Below are positions 21,356-33,859 of a stretch of 64,000 nucleotides of DNA, one piece after another. The stretch covers positions 129,074,391-129,138,390 of the forward strand of contig CM043947.1 of assembly GCA_014529385.2 (NCBI GenBank). Direction: 5' to 3'. Numbering within the stretch: the first letter of the stretch is position 1; each line of letters starts with the position of its first letter. This DNA is from Adiantum capillus-veneris. Its lineage: Eukaryota > Streptophyta > Polypodiopsida > Polypodiales > Pteridaceae. The position numbers were made by a program, and so were the translations under genes. The notes beneath the pieces are model-generated. The model did not search any database, was not told the DNA's origin, and was given only the letters and a program-made list of their open reading frames with translations.

Positions 21356-21583
21356 ATAATATGATGTTAAAGAATGTGTCCATTGTGCTATGGGCGGCTG
21401 GACACTGACTATACTATGTTGTAAATATACTTTGGATAATAGTTCAAAAGAAGAAGGAGAGAAGAGCAGCTCGTTGAATGGCTGCTGCAGGGTAACGATT
21501 GTGTGTGTGTGTTTCGATGTGTGTTGGTGTGTGTGTGTGTGTAGTCTTCTTTCCTACCTTCTCCATCACCTGCGCACTCTACA
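21350..21583 (+). repeat. 3' LTR of the copia element (234 bp)
   Basis: TGTTAAATAATATG to CACTCTACA. Matches the 5' LTR except for a few substitutions and a shorter TG run. Confidence 0.9.
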
Positions 21584-21588
21584 GGGAT

Positions 21589-22560
<972 letters not shown>

Positions 22561-22654
22561 TTTTTTTTTTCTTTCTTTCTGTCTTTCTTGGTAACAAACC
22601 CTCCCTTCCTTAGGGCGTGGTTCTCACGGGTATGGTTTCGAAAGCTGGCTATCA
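22561..22654 (-). repeat. Start of the 3' LTR of family B (truncated)
   Basis: On the minus strand, TGATAGCCAGC at 22654 follows GATGGGATGGC after the integrase stop, as in family A. The similarity to the family A LTR is lost within about 100 bases at the T- and G-runs, so the rest of this LTR is missing or replaced. Confidence 0.55.
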
Positions 22655-22681
22655 TTAGCCATCCCATCTGGCTAAAGGCAT

Positions 22682-24052
22682 TCATGCTTCTAGACCTTCC
22701 TCTGCATCTTTAGTTGTGGAGTTAGAGGGTTCTCCCTCTTCTGGAATGTCTAGCATGAATTCTAGATCAAACCTAAGAAAATACCTTTTCAATCTCCATC
22801 CATTGACCCTAGTCTTGTAATTTCTCCCATTTGCTTCCATCAGCTTATAGCTGCCATTGTCATAGCATTTCTTGATGATGAATGGTCCTTCCCATCAGGG
22901 TTGAAATTTCTTGTCTTTCTTGGTGTCGAATCTGTTGTCGTATCTCAGCACTAACATACCTTTTTCCTCTCCTTTTTCTTTAAGTCCTTGATTGAAAGAG
23001 AGCCGACGTCGTTCTACCTGTGTTGCATAGTGATTGATTGCTTCCTCCCTATCTAGTTGGAGCCTCTCCAGATCCAAGATGTGGTGTTGGAGATTTACAA
23101 TTGGACGCTGTATCTGGCTAGCCAAAACTTGTAAGATGGCTATATGCACCTCGATGGGTAGAATTTCCTCCTTTCCATAAACTAGATGGAAAGGGGTGAA
23201 ACCTAGTGATGTTCAGAACGTCGTTCAGTAGGCCTAAAGAGCTACCATGAGATGTTTATCCCAGTCCCCTCTGTGATTGTTCACCTGCTTTGTGATGATT
23301 TTACAAATCATTCTATTTACCTTCTCTACCAGACCATTGCATTGTGGATAGTATGGTGTGGAATGTCGGCGTGTGATGCCTAACTTCTTCATCAGTTCTC
23401 CCACCAGATCGCCTCTGAAGCCTGGTCCTCTATTTGATATTATCTCAAGAGGAGTGCCAAAATGGTAACAGATATGCTCAAAAATGAGCTTTGCTACCTC
23501 TTGGGTTGTAATGTGGGTGGTGGCTGTTGCTTCTGCCCAACGAGTCATGTAGTCTACACCCACTATGATGTACAATTTACCTGATTGGGCCCTTCGTAAA
23601 GGACTGATTGCATCTATTCCCCATTTCTCAAATGGATCATATGAAATGATAGGAGTTTGTGGCTCGTAGGTTAAGATGCGATCACTGGCCACTTGACAAG
23701 CCTTACATGTTTTACACCAATGGTGTACATCCCTATTCAAACTAGTCCAAGAGTATCCTCCCTGTAGAATCTTTCTACTAGTGATATTTAAAGCAAAATG
23801 ACCGCCACGGACGCCATCATGGCAACTTGAAATTACCTCTGTGATCTCACTGGAGGTTAGCACCCGCCTAAGAATCTGATCCTTGCCCTTACAGTACAAG
23901 TGGTCGCTTACAAGGTAGTATCTGGTAGCCTTCCTTACCAGCCACTGCTTCTGGCCTTTGTTGTATCCTCTCGGAGATTCTCCTGTATCTAGAAAGCTGA
24001 TGATATCAAGCATAGCATCACTACCTTGGAAGAGGGGTAGCTTCAGTTTCAT
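22682..24052 (-). pseudogene. Family B integrase
   Basis: The 24052-23234 frame carries the linker (KLKLPLFQGSDAMLD), zinc-binding HHCC (SCHDGVRGGHF, CKTCKACQ), and the core with D147 (GIDAISP), N207 (IISNRGPGF) and E243 (LVEKVN). The middle catalytic residue is Asn where family A has Asp, so this copy should be inactive. After stops near 23232 the C-terminal part resumes at 23149 (NLQHHILDLERLQLD, MLVLRYDNRFD) and runs past a TGA at 22893-22895 into WEGPFIIKK and KTRVNGWRLK, ending at about 22682. Confidence 0.85.
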
Positions 24053-24055
24053 GGC

Positions 24056-24899
24056 TCGTACGGGAATGTCTTGTATTCTTTCTTTGGCTAGAGCATCTGC
24101 CTCCTAATTTTCTGCTCTGGGGACGTGAAATAGTCTTACTGCTTCAAACTTCCTTAGAAGATCCTTAATTTGGCATAGTTGACCAAGTAAAACCCGATTC
24201 TTACAAACCCAAGTGCCATTTATCTGCCTTATCAGAAGCAAAGCATCGCCAAACACATTAAGGCGCTGAATTCCTTGTGAAATACATTGCTCCAACCCAA
24301 GAATTAGGGATGCATATTCTGCTTCATTGTTGGAGTGGGAGTGTAATAACTGCCCGATGGAGAATACTATTTTTTGTTGCTCGTTGAAAATGACTATGCC
24401 AGCTGTCTGCAGACTGGTCCACTGTTCTCTTGTATGCTCCGTTAAAGAAAAGAGAGTGAGCTCTTTCTAGCCTAGGACTCTCTACCATTGGTGTTTCTTC
24501 CTTTGCTTCTGTGTTGACCTTCAACCTCTTCTCATAGTGGCAATGAGTGAGAAATCCTACTAAACTAGCCCTGGTGGAGTTTTCTAGTTGCATGGTGTAG
24601 TCAAACTCTTGTAACCTAATTAACCACTTAGAGATCCTAGATGATACATCTATGTATCGCATTACATATGGGAGAACCTCTTCCATTGTCAGGATTGCAA
24701 AGGGTCTAGGCAGGAGATAGGAGCGGAACTTTATGGTAGCAAACATTAGTGCCAGAACCATGTGTTCTACTTCGGTAAATCCCTTTTCTGACGGGGTCAT
24801 GACACGACTAGAGAAGTAAATAGGACACATGAAAGAAGTTTGGGGGTCCTTTTGCAATAGCACGGCCCCGAGTGTATCACTTCCTACACTAGGGTTCAC
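24056..24899 (-). pseudogene. Family B RNase H and second RNase H
   Basis: From 24899: RT-type RNase H (SDTLGAVLLQKDPQTSFM, PIYFSSRVMTPSEKG, EVLPYVMRYIDVSSRISKW), then the second RNase H (LFFNGAYK, where family A has FDGA, so an acidic residue is lost), a one-base shift near 24400, and the continuation to 24104 (QCISQGIQRLNVFGDALLLIRQ). There is no TIR element at the site where family A has one, so this copy serves as the empty-site reference. Confidence 0.8.
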
Positions 24900-24956
24900 A
24901 TAAAATGGCTCGTCCCACTTAGGGGGTGAAATAGTGGGAAGCTTAGCTAGGATTTG

Positions 24957-26223
24957 CTATACCTCAGTAAATTGCTGCTCGTTCTCTTCACTCCATGAGA
25001 AGACATCCCTCTGGGTGAGTTGTTGTAGGGGAAGGACCACTTGAGATAGCAAGTGAATGAACTTGCTTAAGTATCTTACACTCTGAAGGAAAGAAACCAG
25101 CTGCTTAGCGGTGGTGGGTGACGACAAAGATACCAGGGCCTGGATCTTGCTAGGGTCAGCCTCAATCCCTTTTGCTGAAATTACATGGACAAGGAGAGTG
25201 ACTTTGCTTTCACCAATGTGACACTTATCCACGTTGAGCTGGCCACCCAAGGTTTGCAGCCTGGTTAAGCCATCATAGACTTTTCTTAAATGAAGGGCTC
25301 GTGAACTATAAATGCAAAAATCATCTATGAAAACCCGTATTGATGTTCCAAAGTAGGGTTGGAAAACAAAGGTCACATAGCGCTGAAATGTGGCCGGGGC
25401 GTTAGTGAGGCCAAAGGGTATCACTCTATAAGCAAAGCATTCCCCAAGGTGTGATGAAGGTTGTCTTCTTCTGATCTTCTTCCGCAATGCTAATCTGGAA
25501 GTATCCTGAGTAGCCGTCGCACACTGTGTATTGTTAGTGACACGCCACTTCATTGAGTATTTCATCCTGAAATGGGAGGGGAAAGTGATCCCTTTTCGTG
25601 GCTGCATTGAGAGGTTTATAGTCCACACAAACTCTCCACTTACCATTTTTTTTTAATGTGACTACTACTGGGGAGACCCATTCTGAGTCTTCGATAGGGT
25701 AGATGAAACCTACTTGTAGCAAACTTCTCACTTCCTTAAATAGTGCCTCTTGTTGGATTACTCCAAGTCTTCTGAGCTTTTGCACTACGGGTTTACTGCC
25801 TTCCTTGAGTTTTATGTGGTGTTGCACTACTGTAATTCCTGTGATCTTATCATAGCCATCAATGAACAAAGTAGTGAAGTTACCTAGCATGGAGACATAC
25901 TCCTTGCTTTCTCCAACGGTTAACTCATTTGAGAGCATTTTTTGTAACTTACCTGCATCCTCCAAGGACTGCATACCTGATGATTCCTCTTGGTTTGTCA
26001 GGGGTGTTTCACATTGTGTTAATATTTTTGGGTATTTAAGAATGACCCCCATTACTTCGATGCTACTGTCACTTCCATCGGTGGTCGTTGTCTCTTCTCC
26101 TGAGGTAGATGAATAGTCGCTGGTGGACTCATCTTCTAAAGCCTCCAAGATCATGTTGCGCTGCTTTCCAGTCCTCATGTCGTAGAATATGGACTTCCCT
26201 TCAGCGTCCTTCATCTGAATCAA
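24957..26223 (-). pseudogene. Family B reverse transcriptase
   Basis: Frame 26223-25534 holds the pre-RT linker (TGITVVQHHIKLKEG, RRLGVIQQEALF) and the RT fingers (SEWVSPVVVTLKKNGKWRVC, RDHFPLPFQDEIL). A shift near 25540 moves the palm into the frame ending at 24957: FGLTNAPATFQRY, catalytic FIDDFCIYSS, HIGESKVTLL and the thumb to about 24960. Family A has the same order, and the linker here supplies what is deleted there at 3079. Confidence 0.85.
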
Positions 26224-26744
26224 CCGGTTCTCCAGTCTTGTTCAGCTTCCATATCCATAAGCCAAAGCCTCCCAAGAATGATGGGGTAGCCCTCCCCTTT
26301 GTGTGGCATCACAAAGATGTCTACCTCCACTTCTGTATTGAATGATTTTACTTTGACCGCATTCACAATGCCTACGCATTTTACCCTTACATTGTTTTCC
26401 ATTTTGGCTCGGCAGGGTGCCAGCCTACTTACCTCTAGACCTAGATGGTGCATCATCTTTTCACTCATGACACATATTTGCGCGCCACCATCTATGTAGA
26501 AGTTTGAGATTCATTGCCCCTTGATGTAAGCATCCATGGTCGGTAGGATGTCGTCGAGATCCCTTCCAAAGATAGCCCCAGCTATCATGGGTCTTGATTT
26601 CTTGGTACTTACCATTTTTGTCCATTGCCTCCTCATTCTTGGTGCAAGGTGGAGTAACTGGGGCCAAGTTATCTTCGAGCCCTGCATCAACACATCTTGA
26701 ACTAAGTCATAGGGTTTTACATACTCACCTGGTGAGAAGTCCAC
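26220..26744 (-). pseudogene. Family B protease
   Basis: Starts in the segment KPYDLVQDVLMQGSKITWPQ, shared with family A. A shift near 26515 leads to YIDGGAQICVMSEKM and IILGRLWLMDME. It shares the DGG active-site form with family A. There is no internal duplication here. Confidence 0.8.
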
Positions 26745-27383
26745 GATGTCTATTTTTCGTCGTGGTTTAGCTGCTTGCTTTCTAGACTCGGCCTTTCATT
26801 TCATCTTCTCTTCTCTCTGAGAGGCCTCCTCGTGCCTGGCATGCTTCACTCCCATAGCATCCACTTCTTCTACCTTCGCTTTTTCTTTGTGCTTCTCTCA
26901 AACTGATTCTTCTACCTTTGCCTTCCCTTTAGCCTCCAAGCTAATAACACTCACCGCTTGGTTCACAGTAGGTGGTGGGGGTAGTGGTGGAATGAGAGGT
27001 TGGGGTGGTGGTTGTTGTTGTATAGATGGTCGAAGGATTTGGACAGGTGGGATCGGCCCTAGTTGCCTAGGTGGTGGTGGTCTTGCTCTTGGCGGAGAGA
27101 TCTAATTCTGTCTCCCCCCTCTATTGAAATTCTGCCTCCTTGGATGTGGGCACTAGTACATACCATGGCCATCTTCCCCGCAATTGTAACAGTGGTACTC
27201 TTGGTTCTGCCTTTGTTGCACTCTTACTTGTTTTGGATTCCTGACAGGTGGATGCCCTTGCTGCACCAGATGCACAGATAAACTCTCTAGTTGGGTGGTG
27301 ATACGACTCAGCGGTTCTTGCTGCTCTTCTGATGCCTCTTACAGTTAGGTTCTATGACTGGGTGTTGCAGTCACGGGGGTTGG
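26745..27383 (-). pseudogene. Family B gag-pol linker with zinc knuckle
   Basis: On the minus strand at about 27155-27195 the knuckle reads CYNCGEDGHGMY, then a TAG, then C. It is the family A knuckle with a nonsense codon. The remainder is a proline- and lysine-rich linker with several stops. Confidence 0.65.
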
Positions 27384-27938
27384 TCAGGCCGAGCTTGTTT
27401 CCTCTGACTCATTTACTCTTGCTTGCATGCACAGCTTCTTGTCTTTAAGGCGAGCTACTTTGACTGCCAACTCATATGTTGCAGGAAACCTTCCCTTCAC
27501 CTTCTCTCTAAGCGGTGACCATAGACTAGCAATGAAACGGTCCTCCTTTAGGAAATTAGGTGCTCCTTCGCCTTCCTCCAGTGAGGCAACCCATCTCTCC
27601 CATAAGTCCACAAATTTGGACTCGTAGGTGGCATACTCTAGCAGACCTCCCTGCTTCAATTCTGTTAGTAGCTGCCATAGTTTCTCCGAGGTTGTGCCTC
27701 CACCAAACCTCTTTACAAAAGCAGCCCTTAACACTTCCCATGCATTCTTGGTAGCTTGGGGCAATGCATTATACCAGGACTTGGCCTCTAGTTTCATCAG
27801 TAGAGGAAAAATTCGAAGTCGTGAAGCGTCGTCATCTTTGCTGGAGACAACAGAAGCAATGTTGAAATCATCCAAAAAGTCGGTGGTGAGATCTTCTCCC
27901 TTCTTTCCACTGAACGTGGGGAAAGAAACACTTGCCAT
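27384..27938 (-). CDS. Family B gag
   Basis: The ATG at 27938 gives MASVSFPTFSGKKGED, with about 70% of the visible residues shared with family A gag: LEAKSWYNALPQATK, KRFGGGTTSEKLW, ATYESKFVDLWERW, REKVKGRFPATYELAVKVARL. It ends at 27384 after 184 codons, before the knuckle, because of a stop. Confidence 0.85.
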   Translation of the reverse strand: MASVSFPTFSGKKGEDLTTDFLDDFNIASVVSSKDDDASRLRIFPLLMKLEAKSWYNALPQATKNAWEVLRAAFVKRFGGGTTSEKLWQLLTELKQGGLLEYATYESKFVDLWERWVASLEEGEGAPNFLKEDRFIASLWSPLREKVKGRFPATYELAVKVARLKDKKLCMQARVNESEETSSA

Positions 27939-28086
27939 GGTAGTGACTCGGAAAATTACAAACCCTTTTTTGTTTTTTTAGATATATGTTTTAACAACAG
28001 TAGCGGCTCATAGCGGCTTTTTACAGGATTGGGTGGATAGGTTAAAACAAGATAAAGATAGAAACATTAAATGAATGATGTTAATC

Positions 28087-29035
28087 CAATATGGGGAGAA
28101 TGATAGGGTTTGGGGAATTGAGGATTTCTCCTAGTACCGCCGCACCGAATAGGTACACGATCTTCTTTTGGTAGAAGACTTTCCTATCTACATAGATGTT
28201 CACGTGCATATGCTGCAGGAATCTGAACGGGAATGTTGTTGGCCCGATTTCCATCATGCACAGAGGGTGGAATACTTACTTATACTCTTACCGTGCCAGT
28301 GTTGATGAGTCGGCACATCCAGAGGAGGTCGTCGCCTTTCATGGGCTCTACCTTTCCTTCGTCACTTAGCACGTACGGGGTGATGGCGACGCGTCTGACC
28401 ACTCCCAGTCTCTTGGCTAGTAGCAATTGCAGGTAATTTCCGTAGTCAGCGTGTTGCATGAATTCTACTCCATTCATTTGCAAATCGTCCCCAACCCTCG
28501 TCCCCAGCCCATTGGGTTTCACCCGTGGTAGAGATCTTCTTCAGGATAAGTTGTACAGGGAGAGGAGGAAGATCCTCTACCCGTCTTCCAAAACAGTGAG
28601 AGCAGTAGCCGAACCACTCTTCACTAGGACATGGGAATCTTATTACCACTTCTTCTTCCGGATTGTCGAAGTGGATTGGTAGCACTCGCATGCGTCGTGC
28701 AAATCGGTAGGCGACCTTCCGCCGCTTAGCTTCGGATGACTTTCTCTTTGGCAAGCTGGGTACAACCCGACTTTCTGAGCTTGAAGCACTTGCTTGGCCA
28801 GATGCTTCTCCCTTTGGGGTCATGTGTTTTCAGACTGGCTTAACTTCTCCTTACCTTTGGCTTGAGCATCCCCTTTAGGACACTTTGGAGTAAAGGTTAT
28901 AACTTTGATTGCAGTTTCTTTAGGGAAAAGAGGCCTCACCGTTTTCTTTCCTTCTTTGATGTGAATGACTTCTTCGCGATGAATGTCGATGTAGACGATT
29001 TCAGCCCTTTCGTTGCCTTCGTTGCTGGCACTCAT
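28087..29035 (-). pseudogene. Extra ORF upstream of gag in family B (ORF1-like)
   Basis: Sense ORF in the leader between primer site and gag. The ATG at 29035 begins MSASNEGNERAEIVYIDIHR. A lysine/serine-rich portion follows (VPSLPKRKSSEAKRRK at about 28770), then PIHFDNPEEEVVIRFPCPSE and GNYLQLLLAKRLGVVRR, and a C-terminus FRFLQHMHVNIYVDRKVFYQ ending at TAA near 28087. Frame changes fall near 28820, 28520 and 28280. I recognise no domain. An ORF here is a trait of Ogre/Tat-type plant gypsy elements, which fits the second RNase H. About 300 residues overall. Confidence 0.6.
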
Positions 29036-29311
29036 TGATAGTGTGTCTTGGTTGACAACAGTGATGGCACTTCATCGAACTCCCACCTGATGCTCTCAAT
29101 TTGTCGTTAGAACAGCAACACGAGATGGAGAATTTACCTCTTGAATACTGACGACACTGCAACCTGGTAGTAGTACTTTAATGAAGGCGGCTAGTGCCTC
29201 CTTCGCCTCCTCTTCTTCCGTACTCCAATTAGAAAATTCCTTCAGCCATTCGTCCATGATTGACGGCGTGCGTCACTTTTAGCATTGTAAACTGAAGGGT
29301 CTTAGAAGCTC

Positions 29312-29329
29312 TCCTCAGTGGGGGCACCA
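29312..29329 (-). other. Candidate primer binding site of family B
   Basis: Minus strand TGGTGCCCCCACTGAGGA, two bases inside the LTR end CCCGTCA (29332). Placement is right for a primer site. I cannot name the tRNA with confidence. Confidence 0.55.
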
Positions 29330-29331
29330 AA

Positions 29332-29490
29332 TGACGGGAGCAAAGTGAACCCCAAACCATGACGGCCTCTAAAACGCCGGAGGCCGAATGGCGTGCCTCG
29401 AGCGTGTCATGGTAAAGTGAACAGGGGGCACCGCCTAGCTTTGAGCAGCTAGGACGCAGACCACAATGATATGAACACCGCAAACTTACA
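29332..29490 (-). repeat. 3' part of the 5' LTR of family B
   Basis: About 160 bases on the minus strand match the end of the family A LTR (for example CGCCATTCGG and GTTTTAGAGGCCGTC), ending CCCGTCA. The LTR probably continues to higher coordinates, but its outer border is not seen. Confidence 0.6.
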
Positions 29491-30180
29491 CACACACACA
29501 CACACAGATTGACAAATGATGAAAACCCTCGGGGGTGTGAGGGAGAGTTATTTCTGCAGTATCTACAATGACCTTCCTTCAAGCGAGGCGGCACACCGTG
29601 GTGATAGAATGGTAGGGAGAAAGGATGGTGAAAACTACTTGGTGCGTTCTCTAAGACGACTCAATGATTGTGAAGCTTGCTACCAAGAGCGTGTATACGT
29701 GTGTGCATTGACCATTGGAGTCGAGATGTGGACGTGACTCCCTTCGCATGGTGCAATTCCCAAGGAAAACCATCACACAAACCCCCTCCCCATGATGCCA
29801 ATAGTGTCAACTCTTCCCACTACACTCTACCAAGTGTTGACCTCTTATGAACTTCCCCCCCCGATAGTGACCTCTCAGTGCCAATTTATAGGTGTTGACT
29901 TGTCATAAAATCTAATATCTAACCAACCCAAATGATTTTCTCATATTAAATTGATCACTTAATGTGGGAGAATAAACAGGAACAAGTGTTAAGATATAGA
30001 TATGTGCTTATAGATCTATCTCAATACGGGGCCAATAGTAAAGGGGCCCAAATGGGAGATGGTCTATCAAGAGCAAGGCTAACCAATGAAGCATAAGACC
30101 TTAGGGTTAGCTTCATTGAAGACCTCCAATAATGTGTGAAAAAGTCCTTTGACTTTAGGTAAGCTAGGGCTGAGCTTGAG
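29491..30180. other. Unassigned, probably LTR or retroelement flank
   Basis: Mixed simple sequence (AC run near 29490) and C-rich patches. No coding frame I can support. Confidence 0.4.
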
Positions 30181-30410
30181 GTGGGAACCCGGCCCAAGCT
30201 CGAGGTGTTTGACCTGCTTGAGGTGCTTGTCATGCTTGAGGTGCTTGATTAAGGTGCTTGAGGTGCTTGACTTACTCCATGCTTGAGGTGCTTGACTTGC
30301 CGCTTGATTAAGGTGCTTGAGGTGCCTTGACATGCTTGCCTGAGATGCTTGTGGGAATACCCCCTAGTCCAAGTGCTTTGTCATGCTTGATGACTAAGGT
30401 GCTTGAGCTC
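30181..30410 (+). repeat. Degenerate minisatellite built on GCTTGAGGTGCTTGA
   Basis: About a dozen imperfect copies of GCTTGAGGTGCTTGA/CTTGATTAAGGT in about 230 bases. The apparent minus-strand frames (HLKHLNQ) are its translation. Confidence 0.8.
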
Positions 30411-31522
30411 CTAAAGTCAAAAAGATACCTACAAGGAGGGGGGCGAGCCTACAAGGGGGGGGGGGGGATGAGAGAGAACACAAACACACACACACAAGGG
30501 AAGCCCCAGCTTGAAGAGGCAGCAAGGACACTTGTCAAGTTCCTCCTCATGTTGCCCTCATGGTGTGCCTGAAGCCTATTGGTTGGCCACCCAAGGGGTC
30601 CAATGATAATTTAGGATATTTAATTAATTGATTTTGCATTTATCAAGTCCTCTCTCTCAAAGGGGAAAGGGGGACACTTGTCCCAAGGCTACCCCTGTTG
30701 CTTGTAATGGCTCCTGCTTGTGATTGGCTAGGCCTGGAGGGGTCCAATGAGCTTCAAGCATGAGCTACAAGGGGGGGTCGACCCAAGCAAGCTAGGGGGG
30801 TGCTTAGGGGGTATACTCACCCACACACACTCACAAACACTCTCATTGTGTGCTATGCAAAGTGCAAGAGCTCCCCCTCCAAGCAAGTAGAGGTTGAGAG
30901 CCTACACCAACACTCTTGGCGATGGAGTGCAAATCCAACCAAGAGCCATGCTTCAATGCTTGAGCTTGTCATCTCCTTCTTCTTCATTACTATGCTATTA
31001 TGTATGCTAGCTCAAGAGTTATGATAAGTAAGGAACTAGCTCTTTCTCGTATGAAATGTTTCTTCTTCCTCTTCCCTACCCTCATTCCCTGCTAGCTCTC
31101 TCCACCTTCGAAGGTGTTTGAGGTCTTGGGACTGAGGCTTGGTATAGTTAAAGCTTTCTTCAAGTTTAGGTTATGCTATGATGGTGATGCATGAAGCTTT
31201 CCATCTTCATTGCTTCACCTAGGTCACAAGGAACACAAAGAATGTATTGTAACAAGTCTCTCTTTATGGGAGAAATCATAATACAAATGCCTATTGGAGG
31301 GGGGACCGGCTCCACATAAATCCGTCCTCAACTGTTGTCATGTTCTCTAAATTCTCTTTCTTGCAAAATTATTGTCTATCCCAGGTTAACTAATTGCTAT
31401 GATTATGTTACTATCTTCAATTATGTCTACCCGCTATGCTCACAAAATCATTTCTTGAAAGCATTCTCATTAAATTCCGCTACTCTCAAATTGAATAGGC
31501 AAATTCCATTACATGACCATGA
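30411..31522. other. Intergenic, low-complexity patches
   Basis: G-run near 30460, (AC)n near 30480 and 30830. No protein-like frame, RNA gene or repeat pair recognised. Confidence 0.4.
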
Positions 31523-31723
31523 CTGCTTGGATTATGGTAATCCCGATTTGATTAGGGTAAGATAATCGGGGAGACAAAGCAAGCGGTAGGCCCGGTGTGG
31601 TTGACCCTTGCTTTGTCTTAAGAGTTATTTAAAATGAGAATCTCTAGGTGGGACTTTGTAACCATCACCTAGAGAGAGGAAATTTACAAAGTGGGAATTT
31701 TACAAGGCTTGGGTGAAAACTGA
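31523..31723 (+). repeat. 201-bp dispersed repeat, copy 2
   Basis: Near-identical to 15112-15312, in the same orientation, with unrelated flanks. It ends about 65 bases before the stop of the minus-strand gene at 31790. Confidence 0.75.
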
Positions 31724-31789
31724 CGAGTACTAACTTTCATTGCAACAGTCGGAACTTTGCATTGTCATCGGAGTATTCCTTGTGGTATA

Positions 31790-33113
31790 TTATGATCTAC
31801 ATAAAAGTTGTAATGAATTTATGGGCCGTAAGTGAGATGAGTACAATTGCCAAGTACTTGAATTGTTTCTACAAACCTTTTTGTGGTTGAAACGCCCGAT
31901 GTAGTGAGACAACATCGCATCCTTGCCCTGGACTCTAGTGACAAGCCCTTGCCGTGAGCCTCCCACTTGTCTAAGGAAACTATCGTCATACACTAGCACT
32001 TGGCAGCAAAAAAAATGATCATGATATTTTATTACTTGGCCATCTCCAATACCATCTGAATGCGCGACAAAAGTTACCATCTGATTCTCGTCCATTTTCA
32101 GCATCGAGCTCCCCCACAAGTAAATAGACTGACTATTCATTACCTGATCTCTGGGTGCCACGTGCCTACCCATGTTTTCCAAGCCGAGTTGTTTTGTTGT
32201 CGATTCAAACTACTCATCTGTTGGAAAATTGGCCTCTCCGGACTTCGCTTCATTGAATGTATCTTTGATCAGTTGCCACCCTGAAGTGAACTGTGAGTCG
32301 CGGACAGCTGTGTCAACAATAAGATGTTGGTCCACTCCATCATCCTCCACAAACCCCATGTCTGCCTCACAAAAATTCGCAATTGCCGCTAGGCAATAGT
32401 CCTCCCGCATATTGAGCTCATGCATGATATCTGTGAGCAGAACATAGTGGGTATCGCCCGCCATAGAAAAGCTGGGAGCACAATTCAGAGGCAAAGTCAC
32501 TTCGTTACTTGGACTTTCTTGCTTGCACCCTATTGTTGTATCCGCAAGAGAAATAAGAGTTAAGCCCGCATCAAATATTTCCTTTAGTATTTCTTCCCGC
32601 TCTTCTTCTGGGTCAAACTGAACCTCCACATCCTCTACCTCTTCCTCCGACGCCAATGGACAACTACCGAAAGTTGTTGACTGAGAAGTCTCTGACTCAC
32701 CATCTGTCTGCAAGTATAAGTAACAGAAACCCGTGGTAGAATTACACTAAGCGACACTTTTTGAAGTGCTTCATACACGTGTCTTGTACAAGAAGTGCAT
32801 TGGAGGGACACTTTTCTAGATAGCGATTCAGTCTCCTTGAAGCACTCTTGTCAGGGTCAAGGTCGGCTAGGTGCACATATCTCATGCCATCAACTGTCAT
32901 GGAATTGTCACAAGTGACTGTCTCATACTATTGCAAATGGGTTTGTACGTACTCAAATGAGCAATCTATAATCCTCTGTATAGAAAACTCTGCATTAAAC
33001 ATTCCTGATAGTTCTGGTGCATGGTGATGAGCATGGGCGTTGTATAACAACGTGAATAATTTTTCTTCACATGTATTCTCGCTCACGTCTGTCTCTAGGA
33101 CTATGATCCCCAT
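31790..33113 (-). pseudogene. Unidentified spliced gene with acidic middle, minus strand
   Basis: The first visible exon starts at 33113 after acceptor TTTTTCTTTTAG (VMGIIVLETDVSENT) and runs to about 32742 (DGMRYVHLADLDPDKSASRR, CMKHFKKCR) with one TAG at 32928-32930. A short intron follows (GTGTAA at about 32745, acceptor ATACTTGCAG before 32710). The second exon encodes an acidic stretch (EEEVEDVEVQFDPEEEREE) and then DTHYVLLTDIMHELN, to a TAG at 32210-32212. The same frame then continues (FESTTKQLGLENMGRH) to 31790. Frame is kept for about 430 codons with two stops, which random DNA would not do. No domain recognised. It diverges from the histone-protease gene, and its upstream intron holds hairpin array 1. 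Confidence 0.55.
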
Positions 33114-33149
33114 GACTAAAAGAAAAAGCAATCCAAAACCATTTGGTGT

Positions 33150-33504
33150 CATAACCAAGCGAATATTGAGCCTCGAGTAAACCTCAAGGTTTATTTTCGC
33201 TTGGTTATGTCCCGTGCGCTAATGTCATAAGAGGTGATGTCAGTTGAGTCAGAACCAAAGTGAGTAGGGGCCCGAAGAATCTTTGAAGGCCCCTATTCGC
33301 TTGGTTCTGTCCCGTGCACTAATGTCATAAAAGGTTATGTCACTTGAGTTAGAACCAAGCGAATAGGGCGCCAAGAATCTCCGAAGGGCCCTATTCGCTT
33401 GGTTCTATCCCATGCGCTAATGTCATAAAAGGTGACAGCTCTTGAGTCAGAACCAAGCAAATAGGGGCCCAAGAATCTCCGAAGGGCCCTATTCGCTTGG
33501 TTTT
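33150..33504. repeat. Hairpin array 1: four tandem long inverted repeats
   Basis: Hairpins at 33150-33209, 33251-33308, 33351-33406 and 33449-33504, with a period near 100 bases. Arms read (A)GAACCAAGCGAATAGGG and its inverse CCCTATTCGCTTGGTTCT. The first pair is a 14-base perfect inversion. Spacers between hairpins are also conserved (TAATGTCATAA). It lies just upstream of the acceptor at 33114 of the minus-strand gene, so it sits in an intron or leader. Confidence 0.9.
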
Positions 33505-33859
33505 GTCCTGTGACCCAATCATTCGGAACAGGCGGATAAGAACAGAGAATTTAATGTTATCAATGATAGATTTATAAGCCTACTCACTCACTATGCCCAA
33601 ACTCCGGCACGATCACATAAGGAGTAATTATTCCAACCATGCGGTTTGAGGCTTTTAATTTTACCCTAACGCAGTGGCTTCGGTGTGCACACAGTTAACA
33701 GCACACAGGAAGGGGAGAGGCAGGGAGAAAGAACCTATCTCTGCAATATCCAATGGTGCCGAGTTGGATGGTGATGTCGCAGGCTGTCGACAGCAAGAAC
33801 CAGAAGGTGGCGATGGCGATGGCGACGCGGCAGCAAAGGACTCGACCCAGTGGAGGTCG

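Larger units (their letters stand above)
15872..21583 (+). mobile_element. Complete Ty1/copia retrotransposon with GGGAT target duplication
   Basis: Two LTRs (15872-16112 and 21350-21583) enclose primer site, gag, protease, integrase, RT, RNase H and polypurine tract, in the order that defines copia. GGGAT lies at 15867-15871 and again at 21584-21588. The LTRs differ by a few bases plus TG-repeat length, so the insertion is recent. The coding region nevertheless carries stops at 17785, 17851 and 18986 and one frameshift near 18690, so this copy needs help from another. Confidence 0.95.

Noticed and set aside
33150-33504. CRISPR-like array
   Set aside because: The regular spacing first suggested it, but units are long inverted repeats with conserved spacers in plant DNA, and no associated genes are present.
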